Of a stretch of 64,000 nt of DNA, positions 42,971 through 50,267 are shown in pieces. The translations under genes and the position numbers were made by a program. A model generated the notes under the pieces. The model was not told where the DNA came from. It worked only from the letters and a program-made list of their open reading frames with translations, and ran no database searches. Each line of letters begins with the position of its first letter. The stretch's first letter is position 1. The stretch comes from Prauserella marina (GTDB lineage Bacteria > Actinomycetota > Actinomycetes > Mycobacteriales > Pseudonocardiaceae): assembly GCF_002240355.1 (NCBI RefSeq), contig NZ_CP016353.1, positions 1,910,501-1,974,500 on the forward strand. Direction: 5' to 3'.

Positions 42971-45372
42971 CCCGGCTGACCGGAACGGAGCCGTGCGGCG
43001 AGCTGCGCCGTGCCAGCGGACACGATTTCCGTCTGGTTCCCGCGGCGATTCTCGTGTGGACGGCCACGCTGCTCGGCTTGTTGTGGCACTGGGTGGCGAC
43101 AGTCGTCTGCGGTGTACTCGGCCTCGTCGCCGCTTGTGCGTTGATCCGGCGACGAAGACGAAGGCCGTCCACACGCGACCCGGACTGGCGGTTGCCTGTT
43201 GCCGGAACTCTCATCGTGTGCGGGGTACTCGTGGCCTCGGCACTGGCGTTCCGGATCGCGCAGGCTCAGCAGCATCCGTTGCGGGAACACGCGCAACGCG
43301 GCGGTGAGGCGCTCGTCAGCGGGACCGTGGCCGAGCGGCCTCGCCTGGTACGCGCGGCCGGATACGCGGGAAGGCCCGGGGGCGCCCAGTCGGTCGTCGT
43401 CCCGGTGGATCTGACAGAGGCCGTCGTCGGCGGTATTCCAGTGCGATCGGCGGGCAGGATCCTGTTGATCGCGCCTTTCGAGGAGTGGTCACGACTGCTG
43501 CCGGGGCAAGACGTCACCGCGAGCGGGGGTCTCGCGCCCTCGCGCGGTGGTGAACTGACGGTCGCCGTGACCTACGTGCGTGGTCCCCCGGAGTCGAAGG
43601 GGCCCGCGCCGGGGTGGCAGCGGGTGGCCGAGTCGCTGAGGGCGGAGCTGCGGACCGTCTCCTCGGTGCTGCCGGCGGAACCGGCGGGCTTGCTGCCCGG
43701 GCTGATCGTCGGCGACACCAGTGGCTTGCCGGAGCGCGTCGAGGAGGAGTTTCTGGACGCGGGCATGTCCCATCTCGTCGCGGTGTCCGGTTCGAACCTC
43801 GCCATCGTGTGCGGTGCCGTCCTGCTTACCGCGCGTGCGTTGCGCTGCGGGCCCCGGACGGCCGCGGCCATCGCGGGCGTCGCGTTGATCGGTTTCGTCG
43901 TCCTCGTCGGCTACGAACCGAGCGTGCTGCGGGCCGGCGTCATGGGTGCGGTGGGCTTGCTGGCACTCATGCTCGGCAGGCGAGGATCGGCGTTACCTGC
44001 CCTGGGGGCGGCCGTGTGCGTGCTGGTGCTCTACGACCCGGCCATGGCGACGACCATGGGTTTCGCACTGTCGGTCGCGGCGACGGCCGGCCTCGTGTTG
44101 CTGGCACCGCCGTGGTCGGACGCGATGCACCGGCGCAAGGTGCCCATCGGCGTCGCGCAAGCGCTCGCGGTACCGGTGGCGGCGTTTCTGGCGACGGCGC
44201 CGCTCATCGCGGGCATGGCCGGAGAGGTCAGCCTGGTGTCGGCGGTGGCGAACCTGCTGGCGGCACCCGTGGTCGCGCCGGTCACCGTGCTGGGGGTGCT
44301 CGCCGTCGTGCTGGCTCCGCTCTGGCATGGCGGCGCCGAGCTGCTGGTACAGGTCGCCGGTCCCGGCGTTGGCTGGCTCATCCTCGTGGCGAGGGAGGCG
44401 GCGTCAGTCCCCGGTGCGGTGATGCCGTGGCCCGCCGGCTGGTGGGGAGGTCTGTTCGCGCTTGGAATCGCCGCGCTTCTCGTGCTGGCGATCCGTTTCA
44501 GGGCCGCTCGGATGGGGCTCGCGCTGACGCTCACCGGCGTGCTGATCGTGTTCGTGCCGGTTCAGGTGGTCACGCCAGGCTGGCCGCCGCCGGGATGGAC
44601 GGCCGTCGCATGCGACGTCGGTCAGGGCGACGGTGTCGTGCTGGCGACCAGCCAGCCGGGGCGCGCGGTCGTGGTCGACACCGGGCCTGATCCCGCTCCG
44701 CTTGGCGATTGCCTCGACCGGCTCGACATCGAACGCGTACCGATGGTGGTGTTGAGCCATCTTCACGCCGACCATGTCGGCGGGCTGTCCTCGGTTTTCG
44801 ACGCGCGGTCGGTGGGTGCGGTCGCGGTCGGACCTGGCCGGACACCGTCATGGGCCTGGCGTCGGGTGGCCGCCGAAGCGGCCAGGCACGGCGTCCCGCT
44901 GCTGGAACTCAAAGCCGGTGACCGGCTCACCTGGCCAGGCTTGCGACTGGACGTCCTCGGACCTCGATATTCACCCGCGAGCAGCGAGGACGACGACGGC
45001 TCGACCATCAACAATGCCTCGCTGGTGGTCAAAGCCCACACCGGGGCCGGCAGAGTTCTGCTCACTGGTGACGTGGAACTGCTGGCACAGGGCGACCTGC
45101 TGGACGCGGGCACCGATCTGCGTGCCGAGGTGCTGAAGGTGCCGCACCACGGGAGCCGGTACAGCCTGCCGCCGTTCCTCGGAGCGGTGCGAGCACGGAT
45201 CGCACTGATCAGCGTGGGAGCCGACAACAACTACGGGCATCCGAGCCCGGTCACGATGAGAACACTGACATCCGGAGGTGCACTGGTGACACGAACCGAC
45301 ACGGCGGGGGATGTCGCGGTGGTCAAGGACGGCCACGACATCGCGATTGTCCGAAGAGGACGGTCGCCATGA
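42967..45372 (+). CDS. comEC: ComEC/Rec2 DNA-uptake channel protein
   Basis: 801 residues. It has an N-terminal DUF4131 region with two or three membrane helices, then the competence transmembrane domain (GLLPGLIVGDTSGLPERVEEEFLDAGMSHLVAVSGSNLAIV and further helices). The C-terminal metallo-beta-lactamase domain has LSHLHADHVGG near residue 597, LLTGDVE and KVPHHGSRYS. This is the full ComEC architecture for taking single-stranded DNA across the membrane, with a nuclease-like domain. The gene overlaps comEA (ATGA). Natural competence has rarely been shown in actinomycetes, so activity is uncertain, but nothing looks broken. Confidence 0.93.
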   Translation: MTRLTGTEPCGELRRASGHDFRLVPAAILVWTATLLGLLWHWVATVVCGVLGLVAACALIRRRRRRPSTRDPDWRLPVAGTLIVCGVLVASALAFRIAQAQQHPLREHAQRGGEALVSGTVAERPRLVRAAGYAGRPGGAQSVVVPVDLTEAVVGGIPVRSAGRILLIAPFEEWSRLLPGQDVTASGGLAPSRGGELTVAVTYVRGPPESKGPAPGWQRVAESLRAELRTVSSVLPAEPAGLLPGLIVGDTSGLPERVEEEFLDAGMSHLVAVSGSNLAIVCGAVLLTARALRCGPRTAAAIAGVALIGFVVLVGYEPSVLRAGVMGAVGLLALMLGRRGSALPALGAAVCVLVLYDPAMATTMGFALSVAATAGLVLLAPPWSDAMHRRKVPIGVAQALAVPVAAFLATAPLIAGMAGEVSLVSAVANLLAAPVVAPVTVLGVLAVVLAPLWHGGAELLVQVAGPGVGWLILVAREAASVPGAVMPWPAGWWGGLFALGIAALLVLAIRFRAARMGLALTLTGVLIVFVPVQVVTPGWPPPGWTAVACDVGQGDGVVLATSQPGRAVVVDTGPDPAPLGDCLDRLDIERVPMVVLSHLHADHVGGLSSVFDARSVGAVAVGPGRTPSWAWRRVAAEAARHGVPLLELKAGDRLTWPGLRLDVLGPRYSPASSEDDDGSTINNASLVVKAHTGAGRVLLTGDVELLAQGDLLDAGTDLRAEVLKVPHHGSRYSLPPFLGAVRARIALISVGADNNYGHPSPVTMRTLTSGGALVTRTDTAGDVAVVKDGHDIAIVRRGRSP

Positions 45373-45414
45373 GGTGATCGTGGAGTTGCCCGTTCCGGTG
45401 ATGACGTGAGCTCA

Positions 45415-45446
45415 CCACGGCGCGACGTGGTGACGTCGCGCCGTGG
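45415..45446. terminator. Bidirectional hairpin between comEC and the thrC-like gene
   Basis: CCACGGCGCGAC (45415-45426) and GTCGCGCCGTGG (45435-45446) form a perfect 12-base stem with an 8-base loop. It lies in the 98-bp gap between convergent comEC and the thrC-like gene. There is no U tract. Confidence 0.65.
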
Positions 45447-45470
45447 GCCGGGTCGGCGGGAGTCGCGGGC

Positions 45471-46733
45471 TCAGCGGCCCAGTGCCTCGCGGACCGCGTC
45501 GGCGGCGGGGGGAACGGTGGCCTTGGGGCCGACCTTGGATTCGATGGCGTCGAGCGTCTTCAGGCCGTCGCCGGTGATGAGCAGCACGGTCTCGGCGTCC
45601 GGGTCGAGCTTGCCAGTTTCGATGAGCTTCTTGGCGGTGGCCACGGTGACGCCGCCCGCCGTCTCGGTGAAAATGCCTTCGGTGCGGGCGAGTAGCCGGA
45701 TGCCCTCGACGACCTCCTCGTCGGTGACGTCCTCGATGGAGCCACCGGTGCGGTTGACCGTGTCCAGCACGTACGGGCCGTCGGCCGGGTTGCCGATCGC
45801 GAGCGAGCGGGCGATGGTGTCCGGCTTCACCGGTTGCACCACGTCGTGGCCCGCCCTGAACGCCGCTGACACCGGCGAACAGCCAGTGGCCTGTGCGCCG
45901 AACACCTTGTACGGCGACCCGTCGACGAGGTCGAGCTGGCTGAGTTCCCGGAAACCCTTGTCCACCTTGGTGAGCTGGGAGCCGGACGCGATGGGAACCA
46001 CGATCTGTTCCGGCAGCCGCCAGCCGAGCTGTTCGGCCACCTCGTAGGCGAGTGTCTTGGAGCCCTCGGAGTAGTACGGCCGCACGTTGACGTTGACGAA
46101 CGCCCAGCTTTCGTTCTCGGCGGCGAGCTGGGTGGCGAGGCGGTTCACGTCGTCGTAGTTGCCGTCGACGGCGAGCAGCGCGCCGTCGTAAACGGCGGTC
46201 GTGAGGATCTTGGCCCGTTCGAGGCTGGAGGGTACGAGTACGACGGACTGCCAGCCCGCCCGTGCCGCCGCGGCGGCGACGGCGTTGGCCAGGTTGCCGG
46301 TCGATGGGCAGGCCAGGGTGTCGAAGCCGAATTCACGGGCCGCGGCGAGCGCGACCGCCACCACGCGGTCCTTGAAGGAGTGAGTGGGATTGCCGGTGTC
46401 GTCCTTGACCCAGACGCGCTTGACCCCGAGGGCCTTCGCCAGCCGGTCGGCACGCACCAGCCTGGTACAGCCCGGCTCGGTGTTGGGGATCTCCTCGACG
46501 TTCGAGGGCACCGGCAGCAGCTTCTTGTAACGCCAGATGTTGCGCGGACCGGACTCGATGTCCTCGCGGCGAACCCTGCCGAAGTCGTAGGCGACCTCAA
46601 GGGGGGAGAAGTCCTCAGCCGAAACGAACTCGGGTGCGAGTGGCTGGCGGTGACCCTCTTCTTTGGAAACCAGCTCAACTGCGGGGCCGAGGTCGACATT
46701 GTGCTTGGTGGTCGTACCGAGAGCTGCGGTCAT
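45471..46733 (-). CDS. Threonine-synthase-like PLP enzyme (possible O-phosphohomoserine-dependent homocysteine synthase)
   Basis: 420 residues of fold-type II PLP enzyme. The cofactor Lys lies in DDTGNPTHSFKDR (about residue 133), the phosphate loop region is ACPSTGNLANAVAAAAARAG, and IASGSQLTKVDKGFREL follows. By family it converts O-phosphohomoserine to threonine. However, a SAM riboswitch lies directly upstream. Such switches normally shut off methionine or SAM synthesis genes, not threonine synthesis. Some actinomycete ThrC homologues are reported, to my recollection, to make homocysteine from O-phosphohomoserine, which would explain the switch. The gene is inserted, reversed, between comEC and holA, which are otherwise neighbours. 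No hom or thrB gene is nearby. Family certain; reaction open. Confidence 0.85.
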   Translation of the reverse strand: MTAALGTTTKHNVDLGPAVELVSKEEGHRQPLAPEFVSAEDFSPLEVAYDFGRVRREDIESGPRNIWRYKKLLPVPSNVEEIPNTEPGCTRLVRADRLAKALGVKRVWVKDDTGNPTHSFKDRVVAVALAAAREFGFDTLACPSTGNLANAVAAAAARAGWQSVVLVPSSLERAKILTTAVYDGALLAVDGNYDDVNRLATQLAAENESWAFVNVNVRPYYSEGSKTLAYEVAEQLGWRLPEQIVVPIASGSQLTKVDKGFRELSQLDLVDGSPYKVFGAQATGCSPVSAAFRAGHDVVQPVKPDTIARSLAIGNPADGPYVLDTVNRTGGSIEDVTDEEVVEGIRLLARTEGIFTETAGGVTVATAKKLIETGKLDPDAETVLLITGDGLKTLDAIESKVGPKATVPPAADAVREALGR

Positions 46734-46747
46734 CGCGAGGTCCTTTC

Positions 46748-46875
46748 CTCATCTGCCCCGCTGTGCGGGCCGGAATTGGCACCGTGATCGACAGCTACCT
46801 CGCGGAATCGAGATGACAGGCTGTCGCCGGTTGCCGGGGCTTCATCGGGCCGTTCCCTCTGCCCCTCTGGATGAG
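46748..46875 (-). promoter_or_regulatory. SAM-I-type riboswitch upstream of the thrC-like gene
   Basis: Read on the minus strand, the leader starts CUCAUCCAGAGGGGC, continues AGAGGGAACGGCCCGAUGAA and GCCCCGGCAACC, and later has GGUGCCAAUUCC, the conserved SAM-I core blocks. P1 pairs CUCAUC (46875-46870) with GAUGAG (46753-46748). P2 uses GGGGC/GCCCC, P3 CGACAGC/GCUGUCG, and P4 GCCCGC-ACA-GCGGGGC. The P4 hairpin before the closing strand fits SAM-I better than SAM-IV. P1 closes 14 bases before the ATG, and GAUGAGG runs into AAAGGA, the likely ribosome site, so control by hiding the ribosome site is plausible. No terminator stem with a U tract is seen between P1 and the gene. Confidence 0.88.
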
Positions 46876-47035
46876 CGGTATTCGATTGTGGACCGGCCGG
46901 ACCGACATCACCGGAATGGTGGTCGCGACCGTCGTGGGCCGTATCGCCATTCACACTACGACATCGAGTTCGATTCCTGCCACGGCCATGCGGGCTATGT
47001 CACCGTTGTCGGTGGCTCGTGGCAGGATCGGGACC

Positions 47036-48016
47036 GTGACCGCGCCAGCCACCACGCCCCCGCCGCTGCACCTGGTGCTGGGCGACGAGGAGCTGCTTGT
47101 CGAACGCGCCGTGTACGCGGCGCTGGACGCCGCTCGGCTCGCCGACGCGACTGCCGATCTGACCAGGGTTCGGGTGTCCGATCTCACAGCGCCCGTGCTG
47201 GCCGAGCTGGTCAGTCCCTCGCTGTTCAGCGAGGGCAGGGTGATCGTCCTGGAATCGGCACACGACATCGGTCAGGACATCGCCGATGCCGTGCTCGCTT
47301 ACATCGCCCAGCCCGCCGACGGGATCGTGCTGGTGGTGGTGCACAGCGGTGGCGGGCGAAGCAAGGCGGCCAAGTCGCTGCCTTCGGCCTTGAAGAAGGC
47401 CGGCGCCGTGGTCACCGAATGCGCCAAGATCAGCAAGCCCGCCGAGCGCGAAGCGTTTGTGCGCAACGAGGTTCGCAAGGCCGGCGGCCGAATCGACGCC
47501 GCAGGCGTCGTCGCGTTGATCGACGCCGTCGGTTCGGATTTGCGTGAACTGGCCTCTGCCTCGGCGCAGCTCGTCGCCGATTCAGGGGGAAACGTCGACG
47601 AGGCCGCTGTGCGGACCTACCACACGGGGCGGGCGGACGTCACCGGGTTCATGGTCGCCGAGAAGGCCGTCGCGGGCGACAGGGCCGCCGCGCTGGAATC
47701 AGTGCGCTGGGCACAGCAGATCGGTGTTCCGCATGTGCTCGTGGCCGATGCGCTGGCCGACGCGGTACGCACGATCGCCAGGGTGTCGGCCGCCGGGCGG
47801 GGCAATCCCAATCAGATGGCGGGCGAGCTGGGGATGCCGCCGTGGAAGATCCGTAAGGCACAGGGCCAGTCCCGAGGGTGGAGCGCAGGGGGGCTCGCCG
47901 AGGCCATGCGGGTGGCGGCGCGGGTGAACGCGGAGGTCAAAGGTGCCGCCGCGAGTCCGGACTATGCCATCGAGCGTGCTGTCCTCGACATCGCCGCCGC
48001 GCGGGAGCGTCGCTAG
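47036..48016 (+). CDS. holA: DNA polymerase III subunit delta
   Basis: 326 residues from GTG 47036. The N-terminus PPLHLVLGDEELLVERAVYAAL and the body (FSEGRVIVLESAHDI, GSDLRELASASAQLV, GRADVTGFMVAEKAV) match actinobacterial HolA, the clamp-loader subunit that opens the beta clamp. The position before rpsT is conserved (Rv2413c). A weak -10-like CAGGAT lies 7 bases before the GTG. The gene is divergent from the riboswitch-controlled thrC-like gene, so the roughly 160 bases between the start codon and the riboswitch's 5' end must hold both promoters. Confidence 0.93.
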   Translation: MTAPATTPPPLHLVLGDEELLVERAVYAALDAARLADATADLTRVRVSDLTAPVLAELVSPSLFSEGRVIVLESAHDIGQDIADAVLAYIAQPADGIVLVVVHSGGGRSKAAKSLPSALKKAGAVVTECAKISKPAEREAFVRNEVRKAGGRIDAAGVVALIDAVGSDLRELASASAQLVADSGGNVDEAAVRTYHTGRADVTGFMVAEKAVAGDRAAALESVRWAQQIGVPHVLVADALADAVRTIARVSAAGRGNPNQMAGELGMPPWKIRKAQGQSRGWSAGGLAEAMRVAARVNAEVKGAAASPDYAIERAVLDIAAARERR

Positions 48017-48110
48017 CCGCGGTCGCACTCGGTCGCGCTGGCTCGGACGCCCGTCAGCGGGAGCCAGGACGTGAAGCCCCTCCGGGTGACCCTGACCTCG
48101 TTGGGTGTCC

Positions 48111-48146
48111 GCTTCGCCCCGGCGGTGATGACCGCCGGGGCGAAGC
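48111..48146 (+). terminator. Strong hairpin downstream of holA
   Basis: GCTTCGCCCCGGCGGT (48111-48126) and ACCGCCGGGGCGAAGC (48131-48146) pair perfectly over 16 bases with a GATG loop, 94 bases after the holA stop. There is no U tract. It probably ends holA transcription, and perhaps rpsT transcription from the other side. Confidence 0.65.
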
Positions 48147-48192
48147 CCGGGAGTTCCGGGCGACGCACCGGCCGCAGATGTGAGTGCCGCCG

Positions 48193-48260
48193 CACGCCGG
48201 ACCGGCGCCGAGCACGAAACGGTCCGGCGACGCCCCACGCCGGACCGGTGCCGGATACGA
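48193..48260. repeat. Two 25-base direct repeats between holA and rpsT
   Basis: 48193-48217 and 48236-48260 share 21 of 25 bases (shared core CACGCCGGACCGG). Between them CGGTCCGGCG is complementary to the CGCCGGACCG in each copy, so alternative hairpins are possible. The function is unknown. The stretch lies between two terminator-like hairpins in a noncoding gap. Confidence 0.55.
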
Positions 48261-48297
48261 GAAGGGCCCGGCGACGTCGGTCGCCGGGCCCTTCTCG
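48258..48297. terminator. Terminator hairpin after rpsT
   Basis: CGAGAAGGGCCCGGCGAC (48258-48275) and GTCGCCGGGCCCTTCTCG (48280-48297) form a perfect 18-base stem with a 4-base loop, nine bases beyond the rpsT stop. It can serve rpsT on the minus strand and also stop holA read-through. Confidence 0.8.
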
Positions 48298-48306
48298 GGA
48301 TCGTGC

Positions 48307-48567
48307 TCAGAGCTTGTTGGCGCGCCTGGCCATCGCGGACTTCTTGTTCGCGGCCTGGTTCTGGTGAATGACACCCTTGCCGGCTGCCTTGTCCAGCTTC
48401 TTGGCTGCCTCGCGCTGCAACTCGACGGCCTTGGCCTTGTCACCGGCGTCCGCGGCCTCGCGGAACTTGCGGATCGCGGTCTTCACCGCCGACTTGACCG
48501 ACTGGTTGCGCTGCCGAGCCTTCTCGTTGGTCTTGATGCGCTTCATCTGGGACTTGATGTTGGCCAC
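48307..48567 (-). CDS. rpsT: 30S ribosomal protein S20
   Basis: 86 residues, starting at GTG 48567 so that the product begins [21 protein letters not shown], the standard S20 start. A GAAGGAG site lies 6 bases upstream. It is Lys/Arg/Ala-rich and helical throughout, ending [14 protein letters not shown]. It binds 16S rRNA early in assembly. It lies opposite to and downstream of holA, as in mycobacteria. Confidence 0.97.
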   Translation of the reverse strand: MANIKSQMKRIKTNEKARQRNQSVKSAVKTAIRKFREAADAGDKAKAVELQREAAKKLDKAAGKGVIHQNQAANKKSAMARRANKL

Positions 48568-49170
48568 GTGGCGCTCCTTCATCATTCGGCGGGAGTTGTC
48601 ACCGTGTCGTCGCGGCCCCTGCGATATCGCTGGGTTTCCTCCATGGCGGAATGCCACACGGCAACAGCGAGCAAGCATAACAACCCGGTCGGCTCACCCC
48701 CGCACCTGGGCGTATGGGTGCCGGGGCAGTGTCCAGGGTTGCCCGGCGTCACCGTCAGAATCGTGGCACCGGACGTGCCCGGTGCGCGGGACGGTCCGTG
48801 ACCGCCGATGTGACGACGGTCGTCAGGTCAGCCTCGCCCGCGTACTGCACCGTGCCTGCGGTGATCGTGGCTCCGTTCGTGATCGCGACGCTGCTGGCCG
48901 GGGCAACAGTCCACAATGGAGCTGGCCGGGATCGCCGGGGTGCGCCAGGTCGCCTACGGCCTCGCACTACGGCGCGGATACGCGGTCGATGATCTTTCCG
49001 TGGTGCTCCGGAGGGGGCTGTCGGCCGTGTTCGTGCTCGGTGGCCTAGCTGCTCGTGCTGTTCGCGATGCGCGTTTCCCGGTCGGTCTTGTCGCGCCCGC
49101 GAGGAGGACCGGCGTCGTGATCGTGCTCGCCGGAATCACGGCGACCGCGTTCGCGTGAGACCGTGGAACC
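48568..49170 (+). other. About 600-bp region with no confident gene; possible decayed membrane protein gene
   Basis: Two overlapping frames (from GTG 48798, and 48916-49158) encode pieces with hydrophobic stretches (VPAVIVAPFVIATLLAGATV and VVIVLAGITATAFA) that could have been one small membrane protein split by a frameshift near 48915. Neither piece has a ribosome site or a recognised family. The part next to rpsT (48568-48700) must hold the rpsT promoter. I cannot name a function. Confidence 0.3.
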
Positions 49171-49548
49171 ATGGATGTGCTGAGCAGCCGGGTACTGCTG
49201 CACCCCGCCGACAACGAGGTGACGACCGCGTTCTACCGGGACACGCTCGGCCTCGCCGTCTACCGGGAGTTTCCCGGAGGCACGGTGTTCTTCGCGGGCG
49301 GCGGCTTTGTCGAGGTCGTCGGCTCAGGTGGTGAGCGCGGCGGGAACGCGGCGCTGTGGTTGCAGGTCAGAGACCTCGCCGCCACCGTAGCCGAGTTGAG
49401 GGAGAAGGGTGTCGAACCGGAAAACGGCCCTCGTCGCGAACCGTGGGGCCTCGACGAGGCGTCGGTCTCCGACCCCGACGGCGTGCGCATCGTGCTGGTC
49501 GAGGTGCCCGAGGGGCATCCGCTGAGGGTGGACGTCCGCTCCGGCTAG
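49171..49548 (+). CDS. VOC-family (glyoxalase/bleomycin-resistance fold) protein
   Basis: 125 residues with one pair of beta-alpha-beta-beta-beta units: SRVLLHPADNEVTTAFYRDTLGLAVYREFPGGTVFFAGGGFVEVV and LWLQVRDLAATVAELREKGVEPENGP ending in VSDPDGVRIVLVEVPEG. Family members are metal-dependent isomerases, dioxygenases or drug-binding proteins; the substrate is unknown. Its stop overlaps the stop of the convergent methyltransferase by four bases. Confidence 0.82.
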   Translation: MDVLSSRVLLHPADNEVTTAFYRDTLGLAVYREFPGGTVFFAGGGFVEVVGSGGERGGNAALWLQVRDLAATVAELREKGVEPENGPRREPWGLDEASVSDPDGVRIVLVEVPEGHPLRVDVRSG

Positions 49549-50156
49549 CGCGGGTCGGCGCTCGGGCGCCACGCGCGCAGTTGCGCGGCACGCGGAGCGG
49601 CTGGTCCCGGGGGATCCCACACCCAGGTTTGCAGGTCGGCGAACCCGGCCTGTTCGAGTTCGTCGGCCAGTTCGTGCCTGGACACCGGGAGTGACTTCTC
49701 GTGCGCGGACAGCACGATTCTGCCGCCGGGCCGCAGTACCCGGAACAGTTCGCCGAACGCGGCCTTGCGGTCTTCCCAGAACTGGACGTTGTTGACGCTG
49801 ATGACGACGTCGACGGATTCCGGCTCCTGCCCGGTCGAGGCGGCCGTTCCCTGGTGTAGCCGGACCGTACCGTTGGAGATCCGGTCGGCGCACCGTTGCC
49901 CGCACAGGCCGAGCATGTCGGGGGAGGGGTCGACGCCGATGGTCACCGCCGCCTTCGTGGCGACCTCCGCGAGCCCGACTCCCGGTCCCGGCCCGACGAC
50001 CAGCGCCGTTTCGCCGTCTCCTGCCCTGGCGACGGTGCTGACGTGCCGTTCGGTGGCCGCGTTACTGGATGCCATGACGGCGCCGCCGAGCCGGCCGAGC
50101 CATCCTCGTGGATGCCCGAACACTCGATCGAGCGCCTGGCCAATTGATTCGGTCAT
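49545..50156 (-). CDS. Class I SAM-dependent methyltransferase
   Basis: 203 residues. The SAM motif I region is [16 protein letters not shown], where VGPGPG replaces the usual DxGxGxG, followed by [51 protein letters not shown]. The fold is clear and the substrate is not. It is divergent from lepA. Confidence 0.82.
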   Translation of the reverse strand: MTESIGQALDRVFGHPRGWLGRLGGAVMASSNAATERHVSTVARAGDGETALVVGPGPGVGLAEVATKAAVTIGVDPSPDMLGLCGQRCADRISNGTVRLHQGTAASTGQEPESVDVVISVNNVQFWEDRKAAFGELFRVLRPGGRIVLSAHEKSLPVSRHELADELEQAGFADLQTWVWDPPGPAAPRAAQLRAWRPSADPR

Positions 50157-50267
50157 ACTTCGAGATCACCACGGACCCACGGCGCTCGCATCGGGGATGA
50201 CCCGGAATTGTCTTCGCGTGGCATGGGACCATGGACCTTGCCGCCCGCGAGTGACCTGAGGAAACGA

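Noticed and set aside
46748-46875. SAM-IV instead of SAM-I riboswitch
   Set aside because: A hairpin (P4) lies between the GGUGCCAAUUCC block and the closing P1 strand, as in SAM-I. SAM-IV cannot be fully excluded without a covariance search.
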